From positions 1,364,001-1,428,000 of the forward strand of contig NC_052489.1 of the NCBI RefSeq assembly GCF_009730915.1: a stretch of 64,000 bases of DNA. The letters run 5' to 3'. Position 1 is the first letter of the stretch. Every line of letters begins with the position of its first letter. The notes under the pieces were generated by a model that saw nothing but the letters and a program-made list of their open reading frames with translations, was not told where the DNA came from and did not search any database. Positions 1-12,629 of the stretch are shown piece after piece. This DNA comes from Dioscorea cayenensis subsp. rotundata. Lineage: Eukaryota > Streptophyta > Magnoliopsida > Dioscoreales > Dioscoreaceae. A program made the translations under genes and the position numbers.

Positions 1-3000
1 CCTAATTATGAGCATCAAGCATGCAAACAAGCTGTAATTGCAACACCAAGTGGGATTATTAGTTTTACGAATAATTCTTAGCCTCTGAACAAACCATGCA
101 AAGTGCAACAAATTATAATTAATTTAGACTAATACTAGTGTTAGCAGGAGGGCCTTGAACAACAATTTTTACTTTTATTAGTTAAACTAAACATCAGAAG
201 TGATATTACAAGGCTGAAACATTTATATACAGAAAAAGAAAAAGAAAAAAAGAAACTGAAGAAAAAGCATCTAATCATTGTAGATATATCAAAACAAGTA
301 CCAATCGTCCGATGAATCCCAGCCCTACTGTCTGTCCTGTCTTCCTCACAGGGGGAACAGTTTTAACAGACTAGATCATTAGTTTCCCTTATTTAACTGT
401 TTAAGGCATATACCTAAATTCATTAAACAATGATAGACCATACTCACTTGATTGAGCTTCCGAAACTTCTCCGCTTCTTCTGCCTGTTTCTTGTCCCACT
501 CCTCCTTGGCTTTCTGATTCATGGCTAATATTTGTCGGTGAACATCTGCTGTGATGACAACTCTGTGCCTTGTCTTCTCAATATCAACCCTCTGCAAACA
601 TGTAAATAGAAGTCAGTCAAAAGAATATAACACATTGAGTAAAAGATGCACAATATTCACCTGTTTCGATAATCGTATCAAATTACTAACAACACCTCGC
701 AATCGCTCCTCCACACACTGAAGAAAGGGATTGCAACAGATCAATAATAATAACAATTACAACATTTCAATCAAGAAATATTTAGATGAAACATCACCAG
801 CGATAAACATCGCTCCACATCACCGCCTATGTTACTTATACCACACTTTGAGACTGCAAGGAACACCAAAATCAATGTTTTCATATTTCCTAAGTTCCAA
901 AACAAGTGTTCTAGATAAGAAAATAGATATCAGATCAAGTGCAAGAGACTGACTGATATCCGCTAATTTTCTCTGAAGAGGGCCCTTCTGCAGAATCAAC
1001 CTTTCTTCTTCCTCTTGTACAAACCTCCTAGTAGCTTCTGAAGCTCGACTATCCTCCTTGGGGGCTGACAACAACTGTTCTTCCTCTTCCTGTTACATAA
1101 CTAATAATGAAGTTGCAGTTTCCCTACCTATCCTTTGATGAGCATCAAGCAATAAACAGCTTAATACTTCACAATTAACAAAGTAAACAAAGAGAGTGCC
1201 CTGAAGAAAACCAAACAAAAAACTCATACCCTCAAGTTAACTCCACTGACAGCAGTGACATCATTCAGCTGTTCAATGCTTTGGTCATGAAAAGCCCCAG
1301 ATGTCTTCTGCTTTTTGCTATTTGATCATAGAAAACAAATGATAAAAGAAGTTAATAAAACAAAACCAGATTCAAGTAGGATTAGAAATGCAGGAAACCA
1401 AAGGCATGCTATATACAGAGTTCTACCTTGCAACAGGTGAGGGTGTGTTTAGTGCTTCAACTGTTTTCTTTTGTCCAGCAGAAGGTTTCTTTGTAGGAGT
1501 TTTCATGGTACTTCCAGCAAGAACAGGAGTCACAGATGACATCTGATTGCGCATCTAAGTTGAACAATAGAATCCAAGAACCATATAAGTTAAAATAACC
1601 ATTATGGCAATCACAAATGTTGCGCACACAGACCAACACAAAAATTTAAAAAAAAATAATGATATTAGATAACAGACCACAAAATGAAACATTCTCATTG
1701 GGAAATTTCTGCTTTCCAGATATCAGGTGAGGTTTCAGGAATTATAAGCTGAGTGATTGATTATTAACAAATGCAATTATGCAACTCATGATCAGAAAAC
1801 AGGGATAGCCAGAAGCAGATTTCTATCAAATCACTCAAGTTTTCACTTCACTGGAGGCCCAATCAAAGAGCATTTTGGTGGTTTTTGGCCACAAGTGTTA
1901 GTAAAATTCATTTTTAAATTAAAACAGCAATAAGGTGCAATAATAATTATAGCCGCTTGATATTTCTATTATGATGCATTTCAAAAGCAACATGAACAAT
2001 ATCAAAACTGATGCATAAATCATAATGTGTTCCAAAGGAATTGCCATGTCTCAATAAAGTTTGTAAGATCATGAATGGACTCCAAAAAAGGCGCATCATC
2101 AAATATATAACTACAAATTACAAAGACCCACAAAACAATATGGCATTCTATTAAATCTTCAAACTAATAATGATAAAATAATGGGTTCTAACCTGCATAG
2201 CAGGCTCCACTTGAGCTGACATAGGAACTGATATCTGATTTGTGATGGTGCTGGTAGCTGCGGTAGGACCTGTTCTAGAAGATTGTTTATCCATGTTTTC
2301 TTCCTTCAAAGGTACAGTAGCAGAATTCCCTTCATCCGCACGCACTGAACCAAATGAAGAGCTCTCAGGAGCAGAAAATTGAGACTTATGCTGATCAGCA
2401 GTTGGTTCCACTTCTTGCTTTACAAAAGCTAGTGATGGGAAGGCATTAGTCCTCTGGTCTTTGCTTGCTGATGGTTGCCATGCCACTGAGTTTTGGGGCA
2501 ATGATGATGGGCTTGTCAATTGAGAAAAAGGTCTCTTGGATTCATTTCCACTGATTTGCTTATCATACTTGGGCATATTCATTGAGTTCATGGGTAATTG
2601 CGTTGATACCATCCCTTGCGAAACTTGTGCTTGCCTTATTTGTGAATCCTGAGTCTGTGGCTTCAGGGAAGCAGTAGCAGAACTCATAGATGGCCGCGAA
2701 TATGAAAGAGAGTGAAATGTGCTTGCTGTACCTCCATACATCGAGAAAGGGGCTTGTGGAGGTTGCATGTGCTGTTGCTGTTTGTTAGCTGCTTGTAATG
2801 CATTAATAGGGATTTCTCTATCTGGGTTGGCCACATTAACATTTGAGGAAGATGTCGGACCAGCATGCACCCCTTTACTATCTGCCTGGTTCTCAGTTTC
2901 TTGTGCTTTCTGACTAGAGTTTCCAAGCGCTGGGAAACTAGAATCTGCCTGCATTTGACCTGTCAAAGGTTGAATATGAGGAAGCAGAGATGATCTATTA

Positions 3001-6000
3001 ATATTTTGATTTTTGGATAATGACATAGGATGATGAGGTTCAGCTAAATGTTGAGCACCGTGAATTGGAAGAGGCTGAGCAGCTGTTGGAGCCTGTAGAG
3101 ACTGCCGGTTTGGATTTGTCTGTGAGTTTCGTTGTGCTTGAGCCTGAAGCTGCAGCAGAATCACAATTACAGTGAGCCTTCACGTCAAAAGCAAATCAAG
3201 TCATATATTATTATAAGAAGGGCATATTATTCAAGTATCAATTTGGATAGACTGTAAAACCAAACTAGGGCTTGCTATTTAATTACCTGTAGTTGCACTT
3301 TAAAAGCTGCTTGCCTTAGCATTTCATCCCCAACAATATTCCTGATAACTCTCAAAAAGTCATCTTTGCTGACTTCATTGCTCTGCACAGAATAAAACGC
3401 AGGTTAGTTTCTTTTCTGTTGATAAACATTGCAGCTTGCTTTCAAAAGAAGCTTATAAAAGAATCCACTTCCAATCAGCAAAAAAGTTAATCCACTTGTA
3501 GCATCACACAATCTTAAAATTTCAGGCTTGAAAAATAATAATGTGGACTCTGAACTACCCAAAGACTTATACAATATGATAAAAATTGTTTACGTGATTC
3601 CTGATAAAAGATTTGAAATTCAATGGATTCAAATTGTGAAGCTCTTTTATTAAACATTTAGCATGGCCTAATTGCTCCATCAAATATCAACCTTTTCCAA
3701 TCACTCATACTTATTTAAAAGAAAATCCATACAACATGAGTGGAGCTTAATGCCAAGTAAAATTAAACATTTACCCTTAGTTTAGCAAATATTGACTGTA
3801 GCTGCATGGATCTATCTTTATCAAGATGAGGACGTAAGATAGGAATCAACATGTGAAATGGTATGGTAGGTGTGATTTTCATCCGCCTCATTGAGTTGTT
3901 CGCTTGGTTTGCAGACAATGTTTGTTGACCATTTAACTCTTGAAATTTATGTTGCTGTTGGTTCTCAGCTGGTGGGTCTCTGTCCTGCTCTGAAGATTGA
4001 ACAGAATTTTGTTCAGGTTTCTTGGTCTGGTCACCTTCAGTGTTAGGATTACAATTTGCTTCAGATTGCTCTAGTTGCTTATCAGATGGAGGCTTGTCCA
4101 GGTTTGACAACTGCTGATCATGCTCCGTGTGGCTAACAATTTGCCTATCACTATCTTTGGCACCAGACCCTTGATCTTTGGTCTCCACCTCAGATGATGA
4201 ATTTTGCACAGTAGGCTGTTGTTTTGGATCTTGTTGTAGGACCTGCTGGGCAAGACTACCATCTTGACTTGAAGATTGCCATTGTTCAAGCAATGGCTTT
4301 GCCGCAGAGCTGCTCCCTTGAGATATTGCACATTCACTAGAAATAGTCAGAAGCGAAAGAAACACAATTAATACAAATAAATAAAGTATACCATATTTCC
4401 TGGATAGAGAACTTTTTGGATTTTTCGCATACACATCCTTAGCAAAATAGTAGATACATTTCACTAGTAAGCACAATGATAGGACTCCTCAACAGTTGCA
4501 GTAGAGCAACAAATAGACCTTGACATTTTATGATACAGAAACAAATATAATTTCTTTATGAATAAATGGGAAAACAAGCTTAGGGCCCATTTGTTAGCCA
4601 TGTTTTTGCCAAAAACAGAAAACATAATTGAAATGATGTCCATCCATTGCCAAGAAAAAAAACTCTTCTATACAAATCGCTATTCACTCAAACAAGTAAT
4701 CTTTTGTATCCAGATCTCTGAAAGCCTAAATTTCAACTTGAATCAACTTTCATAATGGAGAAATAATTTGGAAAGTAAAGATTCTGCAGATGCATGACAA
4801 TGATTCTTTGGATATGTAATGTAAACAACAGCACCAAGAAGATAACTCTCATAAGTTAATTCACTTCAAAGTTTAGACCACCTCCTACAACTAAAATCTC
4901 ATGAGCCAGAAATCTTTTTCACAATAAAATACACAAACAAGTAAACTATCCAAAAAAAAGGCTATAAAATAAATAAGACAGAGATTCTTCCATGCTCAAA
5001 TTACTTACACACGGTAGCAGTTACTGTTACCCAATATCTAATAATTATAGGTCAAATAAGATGAAGGTATTTTAAGAAACGAAAATTTGACATGATATCA
5101 GAGAGCATCCAATGGTTAAGATTAAATTCCAAGTAGGCATTAAATAGAGGTAATTTGCTTATATATAAGGCTAACACGGAAGATAAACATCAAGGAATTA
5201 GATTCTCAAAATTAGACTCCACTCTTACAGCTTCACACAAGAGATAATTTATAAAGTATATTACACATATTCACAAAAACAGTGCAAGGAAACTCTCAAT
5301 CTAATCAGAAAATGACTTGCAAAAAAGAAACATAGTTTGTCTTAAAAATTCTCCACTTCACAATATAGAACAACAACATACTACTGAAATCAATCTTAAA
5401 TCTTAGATAATAACCTCAAATTTTAAAACTCCGTTTTTTTCCCTATCCAAAAAGTGTCAGCCTTAATACCATCTAATTGACCAGTATGATTATGAGCTCT
5501 TTCTCTTCTTGTTGAATCAAAACTAACAAATAACCCTAATTAAGCTTCCTGAAAAATACTCTCAAGGCTCTAATTTGAAGCCTTTGTGCCAGACTTAATA
5601 TTCCCTATCTACAGCTAAATAACTACTCAATTCCACAACATTGTCCAAATTAATCACAGTGTATTCACCTCGTAGGCCTCTAATATTGATCTCCAACATC
5701 AATAACACCCTTTTCGCATGGATATCACTCCAAGACTTCGCTAATGCCAAAAAATTTCGCCTACTATCGAAAAACAACAACAAACAACAGGAATCCTACC
5801 AGAATCCGAATCAGCAGGATGCGAGATAGCTGCAACATCGCCTCCGATGTCCCGGTTCAGCGCGGCGGTGAACGCATCCACATCCGCCCCCGAGTGCATG
5901 CTTTCGTCCTGGAAAACCAATTTTTTAGCAAATCTAAGAGAAACCGAGCGCAGAGAAGCAACAAGCAAGGGGGCAGAGAGAGAGGGAGAAGGACCTCATC

Positions 6001-6033
6001 GTCCTCGAGGAGCTTCATGATGGAGGGATCCAT
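1..6033 (-). CDS. TAF4: TFIID subunit TAF4 (partial, C-terminus off left edge)
   Basis: TAF4 is a histone-fold subunit of the general transcription factor TFIID. Eleven exons are visible in transcription order: 6033-5995, 5908-5800, 4316-3775, 3382-3287, 3149-2193, 1554-1427, 1317-1230, 1089-954, 853-798, 717-661 and 591-448. They total 784 codons with consistent phases. The start [13 protein letters not shown] and the following [20 protein letters not shown] are the plant TAF4 N-terminus. An RST domain follows ([18 protein letters not shown], then [18 protein letters not shown]), then a long Gln/Ser/Pro-rich linker. The TAF4 homology region comes last ([54 protein letters not shown]). The 5' edge of exon 3 is uncertain: 4316 fits the phase, but a better pyrimidine-AG site lies near 4334 in the wrong phase. 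Bases 1-447 look like intron, and the last exons lie outside the window. Confidence 0.95.
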
Positions 6034-6168
6034 GGCGTCGCCGGAGATGACCACGATCCGATGAGAATCGCCGACGATGAGCTCTGGAGGATGTTCCTGG
6101 CCCTCTCTTATTTCACAGTATTCGCGAAACCGTTTGGGTTCCAGACTTCGATATAAGATTGGCCAAGC

Positions 6169-6185
6169 CACGTGTTTATCACGTG
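6169..6185. promoter_or_regulatory. Paired G-boxes upstream of TAF4
   Basis: Two CACGTG palindromes sit at 6169-6174 and 6180-6185, with starts 11 bp apart (about one helical turn), roughly 140-150 bp upstream of the TAF4 start codon. CACGTG is the classical binding site of plant bZIP and bHLH factors. That they regulate TAF4 is inference from position. Confidence 0.45.
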
Positions 6186-6332
6186 CCATAAGTTGACCGG
6201 TTTGGTTTGGTTTGAATTCAGATCCCATCCTGTCAATGAGTCCAATTTTTATTGGACTCGAACTCGGTTTGAACCGAGCTTCATCGTAATGAGCTAAGTA
6301 TAGAAAAACTCTTGTATATACTATTTGTCATA

Positions 6333-6365
6333 CCCCGAACCCGAACCCGAACCCAAACCCGAACC
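6333..6365. repeat. Short (CCCGAA)n tandem repeat
   Basis: Five near-perfect CCCGAA/CCCAAA hexamers occur in a row about 300 bp upstream of TAF4. The unit resembles, but is not, the plant telomere unit CCCTAAA. Confidence 0.7.
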
Positions 6366-6369
6366 GATA

Positions 6370-7510
6370 GATTTAAAATATGATGAATGAGTTCATCTTC
6401 GCTTGACAAAACCCATGAATATATAAATAATTTATTACGGTGTATTATATTTATTACGGTGTAACCAAACCCTCAATTAAAAATTTCCGGCATAATTATC
6501 ATATAATAGTGTCATTTTTGTCTATGAGAAATGTTGAGGGTTTGGTTTCTTTCACTGATATAATTGAGAATTTAACCTGCGTGAAAGATAACATTGTGGA
6601 GTATCTAATATTATATCACATGCATTGAATTATTGTGTGATCTAAACTAATCGGTGATCTAACTTATTTTTTGAAGCTCAACCATAAAAAAAATTTTTTT
6701 TTTTTTTTTTGATAATCTCTGTAGTAGAAACATAGACTAAGAGTAGATAGACTACCCACAATATTGGTTGATATGAGGTATAAACTGATATATTTTTCAT
6801 AATATAAATCAAATATATAATTATGGTTTTAAATTTATATTGTATATATTGTATCAATTTTCAAAAACATACAAATATTTTTTTATACTAGTAAATAGAT
6901 GGACGTAGATCAAATTGCCAAACCAAATAAATTCTCTCGTTTTTTCAATTTGTTTCTTGTTTCTGCTATGCATATCATAACATGTTTGTTAATCAATTTT
7001 TTTTTAAAAAAAAAAAATCCATATGTGCATAAGATTGATAAGTTTATATTTTAATTAAATTGTCTAATAAAAAAACCAAAATAAATTATATATTTACACA
7101 GTCTAGGAACCAAAGCAAACATATTTGCCATATTTTGTAATTCATGATAAAAATATTTTTTAAATACCTATAAATCACATTGTTTTATTTATTTTATATT
7201 GTGCTGGCCTTTGTTCCCACAGGGAAGGCGTTCCTGATTTTCAGGTAAGAAAGTGTAGAAGGTCGCGGGCCCCACTTTTGGTCAAACGTGGACCCACAAA
7301 CAAACTTGGCCTCCAAGATTCCTACACGGGTCTCACGGACAAAAGAGAACTTCGATCACAGCCATCCACTTCATCTCGGAACCAACACCATCTGTCTCGT
7401 GATACGTGCTTCTCTTTTCCGATCAATCCTATGATCACGAATCTTAATGTAACACAGACGGCTGTGATCGAGACAACAGAGGCCATCGTCCCTCGCGCCT
7501 CTTTACGGGA
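6370..7510. other. AT-rich intergenic region between divergent genes
   Basis: This is the space between the heads of TAF4 and the Mpv17-like gene. It is AT-rich with homopolymer runs near 6690 and 7000. From about 7200 it becomes GC-richer and probably holds the plus-strand promoter. No gene is visible here. Confidence 0.6.
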
Positions 7511-7514
7511 AATA

Positions 7515-7523
7515 CTATATAAT
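7515..7523 (+). promoter_or_regulatory. TATA box of the Mpv17-like gene
   Basis: CTATATAAT lies 53-61 bp upstream of the ATG at 7576. That is a normal place for a TATA box with a short leader. It is the only such motif in the GC-rich 300 bp before the gene. Confidence 0.5.
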
Positions 7524-7575
7524 TCCCCGTTCCTCGATTGAAACCCCAGAAAAGGGCGAGAAATCGCATGCGAAG

Positions 7576-10500
7576 ATGAGCATTAACCTCCTCCGCGGCG
7601 GCGGCGGCGGCGGCGGCCAGGGAGCTGCGGTGGCTCGTCGGCTTCTCCTCCGACATCTCACCCGTTCCCCCGCTCCCGAGTCCCTATCGAGGCCTTTTGT
7701 TCGATCGCGCCTCTTCTCTAATGGGCTCAAGGAATCCCCTGTTGCTCCATCTCTCTCCGTTCCCTCATCTCGGGCCTCTTCTACGACGACGAGGAATGCG
7801 TTCGTGACGTGGTACTTGGGTAGGATCGAAGCCCGCCCTGTCCTGACCAAGAGCTTGACCGCGGGTGCTATCTTCGTCGCCGCCGATATCTCTTCTCAGG
7901 TATATGCATCTATTTATCATTCAGAAGAGTTTACATCCATGATTTGATTTCATTTTTATCTTCGTTATTTGCTCTTTGGCTTGGCTGATTTAGATTTGAA
8001 CCGATTTAGCTAGCCCCAATTTTGAACCATCCCAAAGTGGCAAAGTGTATACATTTGAATGTCTGGTTTTCTTAAGTGTTGGTTTGTCTTTAGGCATTGC
8101 TAATTAGTTTGTGTTGTAGTTGTTGAAATGCTTGTGATGTCTTGATGGTTGAGTTTTATCTCATGAGTTAGCTTATGTAGAGGAAAAGGGATACAAATTG
8201 TAGGATAGGAGAAATTATTTGAGAGAACACATTTGGTTTCTACCATATTTGATGCAAAAATTTGATTTGAGATGAAATGATGCATGCATTTATTATGTTG
8301 TTTAATTATTGTAACTCTAGAGACTAGAGCAAGATGGTGCATTTATTTTTTTTATGACAAAACAATTCTTCTTTGTATTTTTATGAAGTCTAAATTCCTA
8401 GTTGATTGGAATAGGTAATTTGTATGGCTTTGGTGGTTGACAGTATAAGTTTAAACCTTGTCAGTTGGTTTTTGGGGTATTGTTTCTCAAGGAACTAAAT
8501 TTTGTGGGAGCAATTCATCCGAAATGCTCTAAGGACTTTTGTTGGTCTCTTCACAAAAAGCTTAATGCATTGGATTATCTAAGTGTGACTGTAGGAATAA
8601 AAAATGGTCTGTTTCCTTTTGGGAATTAATTATGTTTGGCCATGCACCATGCTTCAACTCTCTTTTGGGAGGGTTTGGTGCTGATCCCTCTTGAGGCATA
8701 TGTGCTTTAACCTTGCTATTTGAGATGGTGTACCATGGAAATAATGATGCAATTGTTTTCCTCATAATTGGCATAAATAGGTAGTGATATGTGGTGTCCC
8801 TAGCGTAAAACTCAAATGTCAGTTTTAAGCAAGTGGCACCATGACCAAATTTGACATTATTGTTATGTGTGCATGCATCTATTCATTAAATTCCTACTCT
8901 CAAAGATTCATCAAGCTTACTTTAACATATTATAACACAACAATGGGCTTGGCTTCAGACCTCCTTTTATTTGCTGATTTTGTTCCTATGTCTCATCAGA
9001 TGATCACCCTTGAGTCCTCAGATTCTCTTGATTTGATAAGGACAATTCGTATGGCTAGTTATGGGATGGTACTTTCTGGACCCTCATTGCACTTATGGTT
9101 CAATTTTGTGGCAAGGATAATACCAAAGCGTGATCTGATTAGCACTTTGAAGAAATTGTTTATTGGTCAAACTGTCTATGGACCGATAATGACATCAATA
9201 TTCTTCTCTTCAAATGCAGCGGCACAAGGTAATAAAAAATATTTGCTTTGCGATAAATAAACTACAGGCTTATTTATTTTGAAATGGGATGTGTATATTG
9301 TTGTGAATAGATAAAGATTTTTCTGTTTCATCAGTAGGAAAAAATGAAATAAAACAAGCAAGCCAATATTCTTATAAAGTTTGTAGTTTCACGTCACAGT
9401 GGTATTGATGAAGTACCATCTGAGTTAGTACTTCCATTAGCCTTTCTTCTTCTTGTAAGGCCTGCCAGAGATCCAGTGTTTTAAATCAAAATTGTTGAGT
9501 TAATGCTTGTCTTGTTTTTGCTCTGTTAGTTATGAGCTTTCTTCTGCTCTTTTATATGCACTGTTCTACTTAGGAATGCTGTTAAAGATGATTAAGGATG
9601 AATTGGCCATGCTTCTTCTTCTTCTTCTTGTAAGAGAGTTGGAGACTTTTAGATACGATTGCATGTACCTCTTGCCAGAGATCCAGTGTTTTAAATCAAA
9701 ATTGTTTGAGTTAATGCTTGTCTTGTTACTTGCTCTGTTAGTTATCAGCTTTCTTCTGCTCTTTTATATGCACTGGTCTACTTAGGAATGCTGTTAAAGA
9801 TGATTAAGGATGAATTGCCCATGCTTGTTATCATTTTCCTTGTTAGGGTCTCCTAGATCGTATCTATGATCTCAATAAATGGAGTTAATGATCTATAATT
9901 CAGTCTGAATGACACAATTTTCTCTTTCCTTGCTACTGATCTGCTAGTTATCAGCTTTCTTCTGCTCTTTTATATGCACTGTTCTGCTTAGGAATGCTGT
10001 TAAAGATGATTAAGGATGAATTGCCCATGCTTTTTATCATTTTCCTTGTTAGGGTCTCCTAGATCGTATATATGATCTCAATAAATGGAGTTAATGATCT
10101 ATAATTTAGTCTGAATGACACAATTTTCTCTTTCCTTGCTACTGATCCCCTCATTGAATATCTGACTAGTGCCTTCAGCTTCAAAAGCAGGAAAGCACAA
10201 TTTCAAATTTCTACAATAAGCCCTGTTTGTCCTTCAAAATTGGTTCACTTTGGCGGTTGTTATTACCCACAAGTTGGAGACAATTACCTTACTACTAATT
10301 TTCTTTTGACATATCTTCTCATCTGGGCTATGCTAGATTTAACCATTCAAGAATGTACTTGTTCATGTATTGTCTATAATTTTCTGAATCCTGATATGGT
10401 TGTGACTTGTGAGCCTCAGGTGAAACCTCTGCTGAGATCTATGCCAGATTGAAGAGAGATTTGATTCCTACACTGAAAAGTGGTCTTATATACTGGCCTT

Positions 10501-10735
10501 TTTGTGATTTCATCACATTCAAATTCATTCCTGTCCGTCTACAGGTGAGAACTCAAATCGACGTTTTTGTTGAGTAATCAGTTAAATGTTAATTGAAGTT
10601 GTTAAGAGTCTAAAATTTGCTTGTATTCCTTTTCAGCCGTTGGTGAGTAATTCATTCTCATTCCTGTGGACCATTTACATCACATACATGGCAAGTTTAG
10701 AGAAAGCAATTGTGGAGGAGAAATCTAATGACTGA
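7576..10735 (+). CDS. Mpv17/PMP22 family membrane protein
   Basis: Four exons (7576-7899, 9000-9228, 10420-10544, 10637-10735) join in phase to a 258-aa protein. The family comprises small four-helix membrane proteins of peroxisomes, mitochondria or plastids, thought to affect membrane permeability. The diagnostic C-terminal signature is present: IYWPFCDFITFKFIPVRLQP followed by NSFSFLWTIYITYMAS, as in other plant members. Upstream, RNAFVTWYLGRIEARPVLTK and ADISSQ match the start of the domain, and GPIMTSIFFSS lies in the middle. The first ~75 residues begin with a poly-Gly run and are rich in Arg, Ser and Ala with few acids, compatible with an organelle presequence. The start is the first ATG after the TATA box. 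Target organelle and substrate cannot be told from the sequence. Confidence 0.93.
9526..10140. repeat. Intronic tandem repeat, about 210-bp unit, three partial copies
   Basis: The block TCAGCTTTCTTCTGCTCTTT (first copy has G for C) recurs at about 9530, 9742 and 9948. It is followed each time by a near-identical stretch containing GGAATGCTGTTAAAGATG. Copies 2 and 3 also share GGGTCTCCTAGATCG at about 9846 and 10052. The repeat lies inside intron 2 of the Mpv17-like gene, between two exons that are intact. Confidence 0.8.
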
Positions 10736-12629
10736 ATTAACGTCTAGCATCCTTGGATTGGCTTCCCAGTTTCTTGAGTCGTGCACTTGGCACTGACAAG
10801 AACTGAAGCATGCCAAGCATCACCAAGTTAGCTCACCACCTCTATTTATGAGAAATTATAAGAAAGTCCACTGCTTAGAACGGAATCCTACTCTTGATCG
10901 CTGGTTGATCATCGTTCACTGAAAATGGGGAATGTTTCAACTTAGTTCAGCAAGAATTCTAGGCTCTTTATCACCACTAGAAATTCTAGGTGCTGGTCTG
11001 TAGCTACTTTAATGGATTTCAGGATGCTTCTTTTTGCTGTAATATGGTTCTGTTTTTTTTATATGTATTTCATTCACTTGGGACGTCAATTGAGATTTTT
11101 GGTACTCTTCAACAACTCTTGTGGTGAATTTTTTGTTAGAAAACTGTGTTTCTTTTAACAACTTTTATGATTTCAAAGACGGCTGCATTGGTTACTGTAG
11201 CTTCTGATGGATGCCAGCAAATCTTGTTCGAAGAAATACTTCATTTGGCTGCATCTTGTGATGATCTGACGCCAGCCAACATAAATGATTTTGATTACGG
11301 TAAGTAACTGTCTTTTACTAAGAACAGCTCCTTGATTCATGATTTTGTACTCTACTGAGGCAGTGATAAGATCATGACAATGAACCAGCGGAACAAACTC
11401 ACGTGGTACTGTCAATGCAACACTTGAGTCTGCCTTTGTTGTGTTACACTGTGTTATATTATTTTACATTTGGAGACAATTGCAGGCTGCAGCAGACCTC
11501 CATAGTAACTCATTAAATGATGAGATATGCAGATTCTTCAAAAAGAGGTACTATGCTTTCTCATGTCGTTCCTAAGATTATCAGCTTTCATACACTAAAG
11601 TGGGCCCCAGTTTGCCTGCTCTAACTTGTATGTGGTTCATATACAAGGCCTCAGTGGTCCAGAAGAAACCCTTTTTTATAGATGCTGTTTTATTTGTTCA
11701 TTTCTAGCTAGAATATCTGACAGAAAAATTCATCTATGTTCTTCCATTATTGCATTTGTCAGAAGGCCACTAGGAAGCTTGATAGCCTGGAGACTACTTA
11801 GATACCTGATTGAAGAATGAATTCAACTACAGTAGATGGAGAATGCCCTCATCCAATTATCTCCATCTTTTCCTTTAACAGCATTTTTTTGCTTTTTATG
11901 AAGTGACTCAGATGGCTATTAGCAATTGGAGAAGACAAACGATTTGGTATAGCTCTTCTATTGGAAGGCAAAACTTGCACTTTCTCATTTATATACACAT
12001 ACAGACATACATGTACACATATAATGCTTTTAGAGAACTATTTAATTTAATTTCATACCATTTCAAGTGTCACAAGGCTGTTCAATGATGAGGCACAATA
12101 GGGGACCAGATCTTTGAAACAAGCATTAGAAATTCTCAGCTCCGTGCCAAGGAACGGGCCTCATATAGTTTTGTTAGCTTCCTGATGCTCACTCTTCTTT
12201 TTCTCAATTATTCATCCCTTGGCATTGTCTGATGATAGATCACTGTGAATGTGTGGTTCTTATTTCAGACAGTGCTTGTGATTCTCTTGTCTTGTATGAC
12301 CTTTAGTTAGCAATGAGAAAGCAAAATAACCTCTCTAATGGCATAGCCACTGTCAGCCTGTCTGCGATCACCAGTCGACGAAATTCACGGCTTTAGTACA
12401 AGTCTACAACCTGGATATAGCCAAATTAAAGGCGATAATTGTGCTGCAATTTTATTAGAGATTCTTAGACAAATTTAAATGGTTTACTGTTGTAGTAAAA
12501 AGAGATCCAGTTATTGCATAATGCTAACTTTGTTTCGAGTGATGAAAACACGGTCCGTATAGGCCGGAGTGAGCAGAGGAGAAACAACAATAGAGGAAGA
12601 AGAGGATAATCTTCTACAAAGAGGCACCG
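10736..12629. other. 3' region of Mpv17-like gene and leader region of NPH3-like gene
   Basis: This 1.9 kb has intermediate AT content and no recognisable protein domain. The first few hundred bases are probably 3' UTR. The rest probably includes the 5' leader, perhaps with introns, of the gene starting at 12630. One 46-codon open frame at 11167-11307 (start MISKTAALVTVASDG) has no family I recognise. Confidence 0.5.

Noticed and set aside
5744-6228. Plus- and minus-strand open frames over the TAF4 start
   Set aside because: They run through exon-intron borders of TAF4; only the [13 protein letters not shown] segment is real coding.
6333-6365. Interstitial telomere
   Set aside because: The unit is CCCGAA, not CCCTAAA, and is too short.
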